A DNA stretch of 34,615 nucleotides from Neoroseomonas eburnea (GTDB lineage: Bacteria > Pseudomonadota > Alphaproteobacteria > Acetobacterales > Acetobacteraceae), in NCBI RefSeq assembly GCF_018129005.1, contig NZ_JAAEDL010000040.1, positions 1 to 34,615 of the forward strand, in the 5' to 3' direction. The notes beneath the pieces were generated by a model that did no database searches, was not told where the DNA came from, and saw only the letters and a program-made list of their open reading frames with translations. Positions within the stretch are counted from its first letter, which is position 1, and each line of letters opens with the position of its first letter. Below are positions 7,457 to 15,451 of this stretch, one piece after another. A program made the translations under genes and the position numbers.

Positions 7457-9736
7457 TCATCCCTTCGCCCTTTCCACCTGCGTCACACCCGGGCAGGCGC
7501 GCAGCGCCGCGAGGATGGCGGCGAGATGCGAGGTGTCGCGCACCTCCACGTCGACCAGCACCTCGCACCATTCGCCCGCGCGGTTGAGGATGCGGAGGTT
7601 GTTCACCGCGCCGTCCTGCCGCGCGATCGCCGTGGTCAGGCCGGCCAGCGCGCCGGAAGTGTTCTCGGCGGTCAGCTCGATGCGGCCGACATGGGCGCCC
7701 TTGGCGCCGCCGTCATATTCCCAGTCCACGTCGATGAAGCGCTCCGGCGTGGCGGCGAAGGCCTCGAGCCCGTGGCAATCGTGCTTGTGGATGGTGACGC
7801 CGCGGCCGGTGGTGACGATGCCGACGATGCGGTCCCCCGGCAGCGGATGGCAGCAGCCGGCGAAGTGCACCGCCATGCCGGCGACCAGGCCGGTGACGCC
7901 CATCGCCGCCTCGCGCCGCCCGGAGGAAGGGCGCTCCGCCTTGCCCGGCGTCAGGAGCTGGCCGGCGCCGAGCCGGCCCCGCGCCCGCGTGAGCTGCATC
8001 TGGTCGGTCGAGCGGGCGGGCGCGCGCAGTTCCGGCACCGCCGCGTGCAGCACGTCGCGGGCCGAGAGGTTGCCCGAGGCGACGGCGATGCACAGCGTCT
8101 CGAAGTCCGGCTGCTTCAGCGCCTTCACCGCCGGCTCGGCGATCTTCTCCGAGAAGTCGAGCCCGGCGGCGCGGAAGATCTTGGCGATCGCCGCGCGCCC
8201 TTCCTCCTTCTGCGTCGCGCGCTGGCGGGCATGGACGAAGCGGCGGATGCGCGCGCGCGCCTTGCCGGTGACGACGAAGCGTTCCCAGGCCGGGTTCGGC
8301 GTGCCGCCGCGCGCGGTGATGATCTCGACCTGGTCGCCGTTCTCGAGCGGATGGCGCAGCGGCACGATCTTGCCGTTGACCTTGGCGCCCACCGTGTTGT
8401 CGCCGACCTGGGAGTGCACCTGGTAGGCGAAATCGACCGGCGTCGCGCCGCGCGGCAGCTCGATCAGGTCGCCCTTGGGGGTGAAGCAGAAGACCTGGTC
8501 GCGGTGCAGTTCGAGCTTGGTGTGTTCGAGGAATTCCTGCGGCTCGGCCGCGGATTCCAGGATCTCCAGCAGGTCGCGCACCCAGGGGTAGCGCTTGCGG
8601 TTCGGCGCCGTCCCCTCGCCCTGCTTGTAGATCCAGTGGGCGGCGACACCGTATTCGGCCACCTCGTGCATATCGAGGGTGCGGATCTGCACCTCGATCT
8701 TGGCGTTGCGGCGCTCGGGCACCGTCACGCCGGTGTGCAGCGACTGGTAGCCATTGGTCTTGGGCGTGCTGATCCAGTCCTTGAAGCGGCCGGGCACGAC
8801 GCGATAGGCGGAATGGATCGCGCCGAGCGCCGCGTAGCAGTCGTGCTTGTCCTTCACGATGACGCGGAAGGCCATGATGTCCGAGAGTTGCTCGAACGCC
8901 ACGTTCTTGCGCTGCATCTTGAGCCAGATGGAATAGGGCGACTTCTCGCGCCCCTGGACCTCCACGACATCGACCCCGGCCTCGCGTAGCACGCGGCGGA
9001 CGTCCTGCTCGATCTCCTCGATCAGGTCGGCGCCCTGGCCGCGCAGATAGGTCAGGCGCGCGGCGATGGTCTGCCAGGCATCCGGGTTCATCTCCCGGAA
9101 GGCGAGCGTCTCGATCTCGGTCTTGAGCGCATCCATGCCGATGCGCTCGGCGAGGGGGGCGTAGATCTCCAGCGTCTCGCGCGCGGTGCGGCGCCGCTTC
9201 TCCGGCTTCCCGACGGCGCCGAGCGTCCGCATGTTGTGCAGCCGGTCGGCGAGCTTGACGATCAGCACCCGGATGTCCTCGCTCATGGCGAGGACGAGCT
9301 TGCGGAAATTCTCCGCCTGCTTGGTGCGTTCCGATTGCAGTTCCAGCCGCGTCAGCTTGGTGACGCCGTCGACCAGCCGCGCGACTTCCTTGCCGAAGCG
9401 CTTCTCGAGCTCCGCAAGGGTGACGCCGGTGTCCTCCACCGTGTCGTGCAGCAGCGCGGTGGCGACCGTCGCGGCATCCAGCCGGTAGCCGGCGAGGATG
9501 CCGGCCACGGCGAGCGGATGGACGATGTAGGGCTGACCGTCCTCCCGCTTCTGCGGCGCGTGCGCCTCGGCCGCGAGGCGGTAGGCCGCCTCGATCATCC
9601 CCGCATCGGCGCGGGGGTCGTAGGCGAGCACCTGCCGGGCGAGTTCGGCGCCCGGGTCGAGGCTCGCTTCGGTGCGCAGGCCTTCTGGCGCCAGCGCGGG
9701 GCCGGTTCGTCGGGTGCCGCCGGCGCCCTGGCCCAT
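7457..9736 (-). CDS. rsh: Bifunctional (p)ppGpp synthetase/hydrolase (RSH)
   Basis: 759 residues. It makes and degrades the alarmone (p)ppGpp in the stringent response. The HD hydrolase domain keeps H73 (YIVHPLAVA) and HD at 97-98 ([10 protein letters not shown]), so hydrolysis should be active. The synthetase domain has the R-x-K-D form (RFKD, 317-320) followed by [13 protein letters not shown]; bifunctional enzymes have this form, whereas monofunctional RelA has E-x-D-D. A TGS domain follows (about 414-476), then a conserved His/Cys region ([12 protein letters not shown]) and a C-terminal ACT domain (about 685-755). It starts 12 bp after the rpoZ stop, with an AAGGGA ribosome site overlapping the rpoZ end, so the two are cotranscribed. 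The symbol relA or spoT is also used for this gene. Confidence 0.96.
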   Translation of the reverse strand: MGQGAGGTRRTGPALAPEGLRTEASLDPGAELARQVLAYDPRADAGMIEAAYRLAAEAHAPQKREDGQPYIVHPLAVAGILAGYRLDAATVATALLHDTVEDTGVTLAELEKRFGKEVARLVDGVTKLTRLELQSERTKQAENFRKLVLAMSEDIRVLIVKLADRLHNMRTLGAVGKPEKRRRTARETLEIYAPLAERIGMDALKTEIETLAFREMNPDAWQTIAARLTYLRGQGADLIEEIEQDVRRVLREAGVDVVEVQGREKSPYSIWLKMQRKNVAFEQLSDIMAFRVIVKDKHDCYAALGAIHSAYRVVPGRFKDWISTPKTNGYQSLHTGVTVPERRNAKIEVQIRTLDMHEVAEYGVAAHWIYKQGEGTAPNRKRYPWVRDLLEILESAAEPQEFLEHTKLELHRDQVFCFTPKGDLIELPRGATPVDFAYQVHSQVGDNTVGAKVNGKIVPLRHPLENGDQVEIITARGGTPNPAWERFVVTGKARARIRRFVHARQRATQKEEGRAAIAKIFRAAGLDFSEKIAEPAVKALKQPDFETLCIAVASGNLSARDVLHAAVPELRAPARSTDQMQLTRARGRLGAGQLLTPGKAERPSSGRREAAMGVTGLVAGMAVHFAGCCHPLPGDRIVGIVTTGRGVTIHKHDCHGLEAFAATPERFIDVDWEYDGGAKGAHVGRIELTAENTSGALAGLTTAIARQDGAVNNLRILNRAGEWCEVLVDVEVRDTSHLAAILAALRACPGVTQVERAKG

Positions 9737-9748
9737 GCGCGCGGTCCC

Positions 9749-10141
9749 TTAGCGCTTGCCGCCCAGCTCGGCGGCGATCGCCGCCTCGATGTCGTCGGGC
9801 GACATGTCGTCGGCGGCAGCCTCGGGAAGGGCTTCTTCCTGCACTTCCATGATGCCGAAGATGTTCTCGTCGGTGGCGATGATGTCCATCACCTCCTCCT
9901 CGGCGGGCTCGGGCTCCGGCGCGCGGGACAGCGACTTGATCAGGTCGCCTTCGAGCGCGGCGAGATCGACCTTCTCCTCGGCGATCTCGCGCAGGGCGAC
10001 CACGGGGTTCTTGTCGTTGTCGCGCTCGACCTCGATCACCTCGCCGCGGCTGATGTTGCGCGCACGCTGGGCGGCGAGCAGCACGAGCTCGAAGCGGTTG
10101 GGGACCTTCTCGATGCAGTCTTCGACGGTGACGCGCGCCAT
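9749..10141 (-). CDS. rpoZ: RNA polymerase omega subunit
   Basis: 130 residues. Omega helps assemble the beta' subunit and, in some bacteria, forms part of a ppGpp-binding site. The conserved core is [20 protein letters not shown] followed by [11 protein letters not shown] and [11 protein letters not shown]. An acidic C-terminal tail (about 85-130) extends beyond the E. coli protein, as is common in alphaproteobacteria. The ATG at 10141 has a GGAG ribosome site about 6 nt upstream; the open frame further upstream is not omega-like. It precedes rsh, the usual rpoZ-rsh pairing that joins an effector target with alarmone synthesis. A sigma70-like promoter is seen about 70 bp upstream. Confidence 0.96.
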   Translation of the reverse strand: MARVTVEDCIEKVPNRFELVLLAAQRARNISRGEVIEVERDNDKNPVVALREIAEEKVDLAALEGDLIKSLSRAPEPEPAEEEVMDIIATDENIFGIMEVQEEALPEAAADDMSPDDIEAAIAAELGGKR

Positions 10142-10210
10142 GGAGGCTCCAAACACGATAGGGGCGCGCGGAAGGGGTCTCCGGGCGCCCGGCTTCTCCG
10201 GTAACCTCCC

Positions 10211-10239
10211 CAAATAGACAGCGTGACGCTGCAGTGCAA
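10211..10239 (-). promoter_or_regulatory. Candidate sigma70-type promoter for rpoZ-rsh
   Basis: On the minus strand a -35-like TTGCAC (10234-10239) and a -10-like TATTTG (10211-10216) are separated by exactly 17 bp. They would start transcription near 10204, giving a leader of about 60 nt before the rpoZ ATG at 10141. The hexamers match consensus at four of six positions each. This is a pattern reading only; no start site is known. Confidence 0.45.
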
Positions 10240-10385
10240 GATGTTGTGCCCTCGGCGATGGCGGCGCCGGCATCCGCCGGCGTGCCTGCGCGGCAGGCGC
10301 GGTCGCGCCGCCCGCTGCCGGCCCGAGGCGAGGCCCCGGGGCAAGTCGCCTCCAGGTGCCGACGGGCGGGGTGCGACGCGCCGGG

Positions 10386-10898
10386 TCACGTCGATTCGAA
10401 GCGCCGGATCTCCTGCGGCTCCAGTGCCGCGACCAGCGCCTGCACCCCCCGCCCGAGCGTCGGATGCACCCAGCCCGGCGCCACCTCCGCCAACGGCAGC
10501 AGCACGAAGGCGCGCAGATGCGCCCGCGGATGCGGCAGCACCGGCGGCGGTCCCCGCCGCACCCGCCCGCCGAGATCGATCAGATCCAGGTCGAGCACCC
10601 GCGGCGCATTGGGATAGGGCCGTTGCCGGCCGGCCTCGTCCTCGATCTCATGCAGGGCGGCCAGCAGCGCCTCCGGGTCGGTTTCGCCCTCCAGCAGCGC
10701 CACCCCGTTGACGAAGGGCGGCGCGGCCGGATCGGGCGGGATCGGCGCCGATTCCCACCAGGAGGAGACCGCGACCACCCGCATGCCGGGAAGCGCGGCC
10801 AGCCGCGCCACCGCCCAGCGGCAGGTCTCGAGCGGCCCCCCGCCCTCCGCCCGCGGCAGGTTGGCGCCGATGGCGACCAGCGCCGCCTCAGCGCCCAT
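10386..10898 (-). CDS. folK: 2-amino-4-hydroxy-6-hydroxymethyldihydropteridine pyrophosphokinase
   Basis: 170 residues. HPPK transfers pyrophosphate from ATP to 6-hydroxymethyl-7,8-dihydropterin in folate synthesis. The N terminus has [13 protein letters not shown], the middle has the SSWWESAP and [11 protein letters not shown] segments, and the diagnostic signature is [19 protein letters not shown], which includes the two Asp that bind magnesium. [19 protein letters not shown] follows. It is divergent from the NYN gene. A TACACT hexamer (10916-10921) upstream could be its -10, but no good -35 is seen. It is monocistronic as far as can be read; no folB or folP lies nearby. Confidence 0.95.
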   Translation of the reverse strand: MGAEAALVAIGANLPRAEGGGPLETCRWAVARLAALPGMRVVAVSSWWESAPIPPDPAAPPFVNGVALLEGETDPEALLAALHEIEDEAGRQRPYPNAPRVLDLDLIDLGGRVRRGPPPVLPHPRAHLRAFVLLPLAEVAPGWVHPTLGRGVQALVAALEPQEIRRFEST

Positions 10899-10981
10899 GA
10901 CAGCAGGGTCCGAACAGTGTAGCGGACGCCTCCCCGCCCGGTTGACGGCGGAAAGGGCAGCAGGGCAGGACGATCATCGGC

Positions 10982-11617
10982 ATGAGACGGAGCGGCGGCG
11001 TGGAGCGGGTCGGGCTGTTCGTGGATGGGGCGAACCTCTACCACACCTCGCGCGCGCTCGGCTTCGAGATCGATTTCGCCGCCATGCTGGAATACTTCCG
11101 CGGCGGCACATACCTGGTGCGCGCCTTCTACTACACGGCGCTGGTCGAGACGGAGGACTACTCCCCCCTCCGCCCGCTGACCGACTGGCTCGCCTACAAT
11201 GGCTGGCAGGTGGTGACGAAGCCGGCGAAGCAGCAGGCCGACCCCGCCGGGCGCATGCGAATCAAGGGCAACATGGATGTCGAGCTGGCGGTCGACATGC
11301 TGGAACTGTCGCCGCAGCTCGACCATGTGGTGCTGTTCTCCGGCGACGGGGATTTCCGCCGGCTGGTGGAAGCGGTCCAGCGGATGGGCGTGCGGGTGAC
11401 GGTGGTCTCCACCGTGCGGTCGCAGCCGCCGATGATCGCCGATGAGCTGCGGCGCCAGGCCGACACCTTCCTCGACCTCGAGGAGATCGCGCCGGAATTC
11501 ACGCGAAGGCAGGTCGAGCCGCGCGGACGGCCGGCACCCCCCGCTCCCGCGCCGCGGCCGACACGGGCGACGCCGGCGGATCCCTTCGCGGACAACGCGC
11601 CGGAGCCGGAGGCATGA
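10982..11617 (+). CDS. NYN domain (LabA/DUF88-like) putative RNase
   Basis: 211 residues. The NYN fold belongs to the PIN-like nuclease superfamily. Acidic residues in the expected places include D15 (GLFVDGANLYH), D99 and D105 (GNMDVELAVDML), and D122/D124 (FSGDGDF). The segment VTVVSTVRSQPPMIADELRRQADTF is typical of the LabA/DUF88 group, and the last 35 residues form a low-complexity Pro/Ala/Arg tail. The family is inferred to cut RNA, but its substrate is generally unknown. The stop overlaps the start of the uracil-DNA glycosylase gene (ATGA), so the two are translationally coupled. The ATG at 10982 has an AGGA about 13 nt upstream. Confidence 0.88.
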   Translation: MRRSGGVERVGLFVDGANLYHTSRALGFEIDFAAMLEYFRGGTYLVRAFYYTALVETEDYSPLRPLTDWLAYNGWQVVTKPAKQQADPAGRMRIKGNMDVELAVDMLELSPQLDHVVLFSGDGDFRRLVEAVQRMGVRVTVVSTVRSQPPMIADELRRQADTFLDLEEIAPEFTRRQVEPRGRPAPPAPAPRPTRATPADPFADNAPEPEA

Positions 11618-12447
11618 CCGAGGAGGGGCTCCGCCCTTCCCCGGACCCCAAAGCTGCACCCGGAGAGGGGCTCCGCCCCTCCCCGGACCCCAAGGCCGCA
11701 TCCGGGGAGAGGCTCCGCCCCTCCCCGGACCCCAAGGCCGCATCCGGGGAGAGGCTCCGCCCCTCCCCGGACCCCTCCGGGCCAAGGGCCGGAGGGCCCC
11801 TGGAACCCGGAACCGTGGCGGCGCCGGGGCATGACTGTCCGCTGTGCCCGCGCCTTGTCGCCTACCGGGAGGCCAACCGGGCAGCCAACCCGGCATGGCA
11901 CAACGGCCCGGTGCCATCCTGGGGGCCGAGGGATGCGCCACTGCTGGTGCTCGGGCTGGCGCCGGGGGTCAGGGGGGCGAACCGTACCGGCCGGCCCTTC
12001 ACGGGCGATTATGCGGGGCGGCTGCTCTACGGGACGTTGCTGAAATTCGGCCAGGCGCGCGGGCAGTTCCTCGAGGACCCGAATGACGGCATGGAGCTGA
12101 CCGGCTGCCGCATCGCCAATGCCGTGCGCTGCGTGCCGCCCGGGAACCTGCCGACACCCGCCGAGATCCGCACCTGCAACGGCTTCCTCAAGGCCGAGCT
12201 GGCGGCGATGCCGCGACTGCGGGGGGTGCTCGCGCTCGGCACCGTCGCGCACAATGCGCTGTTGCGCGCGTACGGCATTCCGGCGGCACGCTTCGCCTTC
12301 GCCCATGGCACGATCCATGCGCTGCCGCACGGGCTGCTCCTTGCCGATTCCTATCATGTGAGCCGCTACAACACCTCGACGAAGCGGCTGACGCCCGAGA
12401 TGTTCGAGGCGGCGGTCTCGGCGCTGCTGGCACGCCTCGCCGCGTAG
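11614..12447 (+). CDS. Uracil-DNA glycosylase, family 5 (UDGb)-like, with repeated N-terminal extension
   Basis: 277 residues. It removes uracil and probably other deaminated bases from DNA. The family 5 motif 1 is GLAPGVRGANRTGRPFTGD, and motif 2 is SYHVSRYNTSTKRLT. Four cysteines fit a 4Fe-4S cluster: C75 and C78 (CPLCPRL), then those in VRCVPPGN and RTCNGF. The conserved enzyme begins at about residue 73. Residues 4-54 are instead 3.6 copies of a 14-residue repeat (EGLRPSPDPKAAPG and variants), followed by a Gly/Pro linker. The DNA of this extension resembles hairpins H1 and H2 of the intergenic repeat at 3502. The ATG at 11614 is supported by a 4-bp overlap with the NYN gene; an alternative is that translation starts downstream and the extension is not made. 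Confidence 0.9.
   Translation: MTEEGLRPSPDPKAAPGEGLRPSPDPKAASGERLRPSPDPKAASGERLRPSPDPSGPRAGGPLEPGTVAAPGHDCPLCPRLVAYREANRAANPAWHNGPVPSWGPRDAPLLVLGLAPGVRGANRTGRPFTGDYAGRLLYGTLLKFGQARGQFLEDPNDGMELTGCRIANAVRCVPPGNLPTPAEIRTCNGFLKAELAAMPRLRGVLALGTVAHNALLRAYGIPAARFAFAHGTIHALPHGLLLADSYHVSRYNTSTKRLTPEMFEAAVSALLARLAA
11623..11775 (+). repeat. 42-bp tandem repeat, 3.6 copies, inside the glycosylase gene
   Basis: Units begin at 11623, 11665, 11707 and 11749 (partial). Each holds a short inverted repeat, GAGGGGC-TCC-GCCCCTC or a close variant, and then CCCCGGACCCCAA. The period is a multiple of three, so copy number changes would not shift the frame. Immediately after (about 11776-11811) lies CCAAGGGCC-GGAG-GGCCCCTGG, a GC-richer counterpart of hairpin H2 of the element at 3502-3639. 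I infer common ancestry with that element. Confidence 0.85.
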
Positions 12448-12456
12448 CGGGGCGCG

Positions 12457-13254
12457 CTACCGGCGCCCGCTGCCGAACAGCAGTTCCACCGGCACCTCGA
12501 TCGCGCCGCCTGCATCGGCCTCTCCCGCGAGCTCCCGCCGGACGTCCTCGCGGACTGCGGCACGCAGCGCCGCGGGAAGCGATGCAAACTCCGCCCCCAG
12601 TGAACCGAAGCCGCGCTCGATGGGCGCGAAGTAGGCATCGAAGGAGGGAAACGGATAGCGGCGCAACTCGGTCGCGGTTTCCACCTCGCGGAAGCCGGCG
12701 GCTGCGAACAGCGTCCGCAGGCGCGCGGCATCGCCGAGCGAGAAATACAACGCGGCGGCCCCTGCCCTTTCCGGCACATGCCGGCCGATGGCCGTCAGGA
12801 CGCGCGAGACGAAGGAACGCCCGGAGGTTGTGTTCACCGAGACCGCGACCCGCCCGCCATCCCGCAGCACGCGCCGGAACTCGGACAGCGCCTTCGCCGG
12901 CTCCCGGAACAGCATGAGGCCGAGGCCGCAGAGCACCGCGTCGAAGCTGGCATCCGGGAAGGTCATGTGCTGGCTGTCCTCCTCCGCCACGGACACGTTG
13001 GGATGGTCGCGCAGGCGGTCCTGCGCCTGGTCCAGCATCGGTCGCGAGATATCCGCCGCGACCACGCTGCCGGAAGGGCCGACAAGCTCCGCGACGGCGC
13101 GCGCCACGATGCCGGTGCCGGTCGCCACATCGAGCACCCGCTGGCCCGGACCCAGGCGCGCCGCCCGCAGCAGGCCCGGGACGAAATCCTGCGAGACGCG
13201 TCCGAAGACACGCTCATAGCCGGTGGCGCCGGCATCGTAGAATTTTTCGAACAC
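12457..13254 (-). CDS. Class I SAM-dependent methyltransferase, UbiE-like
   Basis: 265 residues. Motif I is VLDVATGTGIVA (40-51), the acidic end of strand 2 is in VVAADIS, and motif post-I and motif IV-like segments are SVAEEDSQHMTFPDASFDAVLCGLGLM. This is the Methyltransf_11/25 fold used by UbiE and many small-molecule methyltransferases; the substrate cannot be told from the sequence. The start is a GTG at 13252-13254, chosen because AGGAGGAGG lies just upstream (13257-13265). It is convergent with the glycosylase gene (9 bp apart). The upstream neighbour is the amidohydrolase, with a 42-bp gap, so the two may share a transcript. Confidence 0.88.
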   Translation of the reverse strand: MFEKFYDAGATGYERVFGRVSQDFVPGLLRAARLGPGQRVLDVATGTGIVARAVAELVGPSGSVVAADISRPMLDQAQDRLRDHPNVSVAEEDSQHMTFPDASFDAVLCGLGLMLFREPAKALSEFRRVLRDGGRVAVSVNTTSGRSFVSRVLTAIGRHVPERAGAAALYFSLGDAARLRTLFAAAGFREVETATELRRYPFPSFDAYFAPIERGFGSLGAEFASLPAALRAAVREDVRRELAGEADAGGAIEVPVELLFGSGRR

Positions 13255-13296
13255 CGCCTCCTCCTGCGATCACACCGGGGCGGACACCGGGCCGCA

Positions 13297-14484
13297 TCAG
13301 GCATTGCCGCCGTCGGCCCCGTCCAATCCGCGCTCCGCGAGCCGCGCCATCAGGCTCGCCCCGACCGGCAGCAACCCGTCGTTGAAGTCGTAGCGCGGGT
13401 GGTGCAGCGGCATGGCGCCGGGACCGCCGCCGGCACCGAGCATGAGGTAGCAACCGGGAACCGCCGCGAGCAGCGCCCCCACGTCGTCGCCCGCCATCAG
13501 CGGCGCCGGCAGCAGGACCAGGCCGGCATCGCCCAGCACCTCCCGCGTCGCGGCCTCCGCTTCCAGGGTCGCGGCGGGGTGGTTCATCACGGCGGGGGTC
13601 ACGCGGCAGAACTCCATGCTGCAACGGCAGTTCCAGGCGCCGGCGACCGCCTGCGCGACCTCGCCGATCCGGCGCTCCAGCAGGTCGCCGATCTCCGGGG
13701 CGAACCAGCGGACGGTGCCGCGCAGGCAGACCTCGGACGGCAGCACGTTCCAGGCGCCGGTATCCTCGACATGGCCGATGCTGACGACGCCGGCCTCGAC
13801 CGCCGGCAGGTTGCGCGCGACGATGCCCTGCAGGGCCACCACCAGATGCGCCGCGGCGAGGATCTGGTCGGAGGCGATGTGCGGCATCCCGCCATGGCCG
13901 CCATGGCCGGCGAGCCCGATGGTGAGGTCCGCCACGGCCGCCATCACGGGCCCTTCGCGGCAGAACACCACGCCCTCGGACAGGCCGGGCCAGTTGTGCA
14001 GGCCGAAGACGCGGCGCAGCGGGAAGCGTTCCAGCAGCGCATCCCCCAGCATCGCCGCGGCGCCGCGGCCGATCTCCTCGGCCGGCTGGAAGATCAGCAC
14101 GACGCTGCCGCGGAAGCGCCGCGTGGCGCAGAGATACCTCGCGGCACCGAGAAGGATGGTCGTATGGCCGTCATGGCCGCAGGCATGCATCCGCCCGGCA
14201 TGGCGCGAGCCGTAGGCAAGCCCGGTGTCCTCGTGGATCGGCAGCGCGTCCATGTCCGCGCGCAGCCCGACCGCCGGGCCGTCGGCGCGGCCCTGCACGA
14301 CACCCACGACGCCGCTGCCCCCGATGCCGGTCTCGACCCTGTCGCAGCCGAAGCTGCGCAGGCACCCGGCGACGAAGCGCGCCGTCTCGTGCACCTCGAA
14401 GCCGATTTCCGGTGCCGCATGCAGGCGGTGCCGCCAGGCGACCATGTCCGCGGCGCCGGCAGCGATCTCGGGAAGGACGGCCAT
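13297..14484 (-). CDS. M20D-family amidohydrolase (hippurate hydrolase/IAA-amino acid hydrolase-like)
   Basis: 395 residues. These zinc or manganese enzymes hydrolyse N-acyl amino acids or similar amides. Metal-site segments are GLRADMDALPIHE, MHACGHDGHT, FQPAEEIGRGA and, near the C terminus, PLHHPRYDFND. The lid domain begins near the GHGGHGGMPH segment. In the region where the family usually reads SEDF, this protein reads AGDDVG; the change may affect specificity. The ATG at 14484 precedes the conserved LPEIAAGAADMVAWRHRLHAAPE region at normal spacing, although the ribosome site is weak. The AT-rich palindromic region upstream (14580-14660) may regulate it. Substrate unknown. Confidence 0.9.
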   Translation of the reverse strand: MAVLPEIAAGAADMVAWRHRLHAAPEIGFEVHETARFVAGCLRSFGCDRVETGIGGSGVVGVVQGRADGPAVGLRADMDALPIHEDTGLAYGSRHAGRMHACGHDGHTTILLGAARYLCATRRFRGSVVLIFQPAEEIGRGAAAMLGDALLERFPLRRVFGLHNWPGLSEGVVFCREGPVMAAVADLTIGLAGHGGHGGMPHIASDQILAAAHLVVALQGIVARNLPAVEAGVVSIGHVEDTGAWNVLPSEVCLRGTVRWFAPEIGDLLERRIGEVAQAVAGAWNCRCSMEFCRVTPAVMNHPAATLEAEAATREVLGDAGLVLLPAPLMAGDDVGALLAAVPGCYLMLGAGGGPGAMPLHHPRYDFNDGLLPVGASLMARLAERGLDGADGGNA

Positions 14485-14905
14485 GGCAGCAGCCCGGGGC
14501 TTCCGCGCCCATCAGCCAGGGCGGCGATGGGGGGGGTCGGAATACGCGCCCTTGGCCGGAACAAGACGATATCCGCCCATTCAGTGCAAGATCGCACTGA
14601 AAATTCTCCGCATCGATATAAAGCTATTTAGAACAATATCTTGCGGCATTCTCATCGGATGCCGGATCAGCCGCAGCCGTGCCGGAATGCCTGCGGCCGC
14701 CGCATCGCGCGACCCGCCCTGCCACCCGACGACATGAAAGGGACGCCGTCGGATCGGCCAGTACTGCGCGCGGTCGCCCTGGGACTGATGCACCGGGCGA
14801 CATGCAGGGCCCCATGCCGCGCTCCGGGCGCACCGCCGAAGCCCCCGACGCCGTCGCGAAGGCTTCCGCCGCGCCATCCGTCACGCGGCGGCGCGTTCCG
14901 CGGCG
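14485..14905. other. Intergenic region with an AT-rich island
   Basis: 421 bp between the amidohydrolase start and the glutathione peroxidase stop, with no convincing gene. About 14578-14660 is clearly more AT-rich than anything near it. It contains a 22-bp palindrome (14580-14601) and a wider inverted pair GCAAGAT (14586-14592) / ATCTTGC (14638-14644). Since only the amidohydrolase starts from this region, the island probably contains its promoter and operator. The rest (about 14661-14905) is GC-rich, with short reading frames of no recognisable character. Confidence 0.6.
14580..14601. promoter_or_regulatory. Perfect 22-bp palindrome, candidate operator
   Basis: TTCAGTGC (14580-14587), spacer AAGATC, GCACTGAA (14594-14601): two perfect 8-bp arms separated by 6 bp. 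It lies about 95 bp upstream of the amidohydrolase ATG in the AT-rich island. The size and symmetry suit a dimeric transcription factor such as a LysR, GntR or TetR type. No regulator gene is adjacent, so the binding protein is unknown. Confidence 0.45.
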
Positions 14906-15451
14906 TCAGGCGCCGGGCGACGCCAATGCCGTCTCGACCGCGCGGGTCAGTTCGATGCTGTCCGGCGTGACGCGTGTCGCGAAGCCCCTCACCGTCCGCC
15001 CGTCCCGCGCCACCAGGTACTTGTGGAAGTTCCACTGCGGCTCGCCCCCGGCCCTTGCCGCCGCCCAGGCGAAGAACGGATGCGCCTGCGGCCCGCGCAC
15101 ATGGGACAGCGCCGCCATCGGAAACGCGATTCCGAACTGCGCGTCGCAGAATTCGCGGATCTGCCGGTTGTCCGCGCTTTCCTGGTTGAAGTCGTTGGAC
15201 GGCACGCCGAGCACCGTCAGCCCGCGCGCCTGATAGCGGTCGTGCAGCCGCTGCAGCGCCGCGTATTGCGGGGTGAAGCCGCAGAAGGAGGCGGTGTTGA
15301 CCACCAGCAGCACGCGCCCGCGCCAGCCGGCGAGGTCGTGTTCCCCGCCTTCCAGCGCCGGGAAGCGGAAGGACCAGGCGTCGGCTTCGGCGGGGCCGGC
15401 GGCCATCAGCAGCGGCGCGGCGAGAACGGCACGACGGGCGGCATCAGCCAT
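14906..15451 (-). CDS. Secreted glutathione peroxidase-family protein (cysteine type)
   Basis: 181 residues. It probably reduces peroxides with thioredoxin or glutathione. The catalytic cysteine is C57 in VNTASFCGFTPQYAALQ, the second motif is GVPSNDFNQESADN, and the third is QWNFHKYLV, giving the Cys/Gln/Trp-Asn tetrad. Residues 1-24 (MADAARRAVLAAPLLMAAG, then PAEA) look like a signal peptide, so the enzyme would act in the periplasm. The start at 15451 overlaps the end of the sulfite-oxidase-like gene by 8 bp; the frame upstream of it is antisense-like and not GPx. The pairing suggests a shared role in handling oxidants, but that is inference. Confidence 0.9.
   Translation of the reverse strand: MADAARRAVLAAPLLMAAGPAEADAWSFRFPALEGGEHDLAGWRGRVLLVVNTASFCGFTPQYAALQRLHDRYQARGLTVLGVPSNDFNQESADNRQIREFCDAQFGIAFPMAALSHVRGPQAHPFFAWAAARAGGEPQWNFHKYLVARDGRTVRGFATRVTPDSIELTRAVETALASPGA

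Noticed and set aside
7244..8989. A 581-codon plus-strand open frame opposite rsh
   Set aside because: Same reasoning: composition of a shadow frame, and rsh is complete on the other strand with all catalytic motifs.
11623..11775. 42-bp tandem units considered as a CRISPR array
   Set aside because: The units are directly adjacent with no unique spacers, lie in an open reading frame and have no cas genes nearby.
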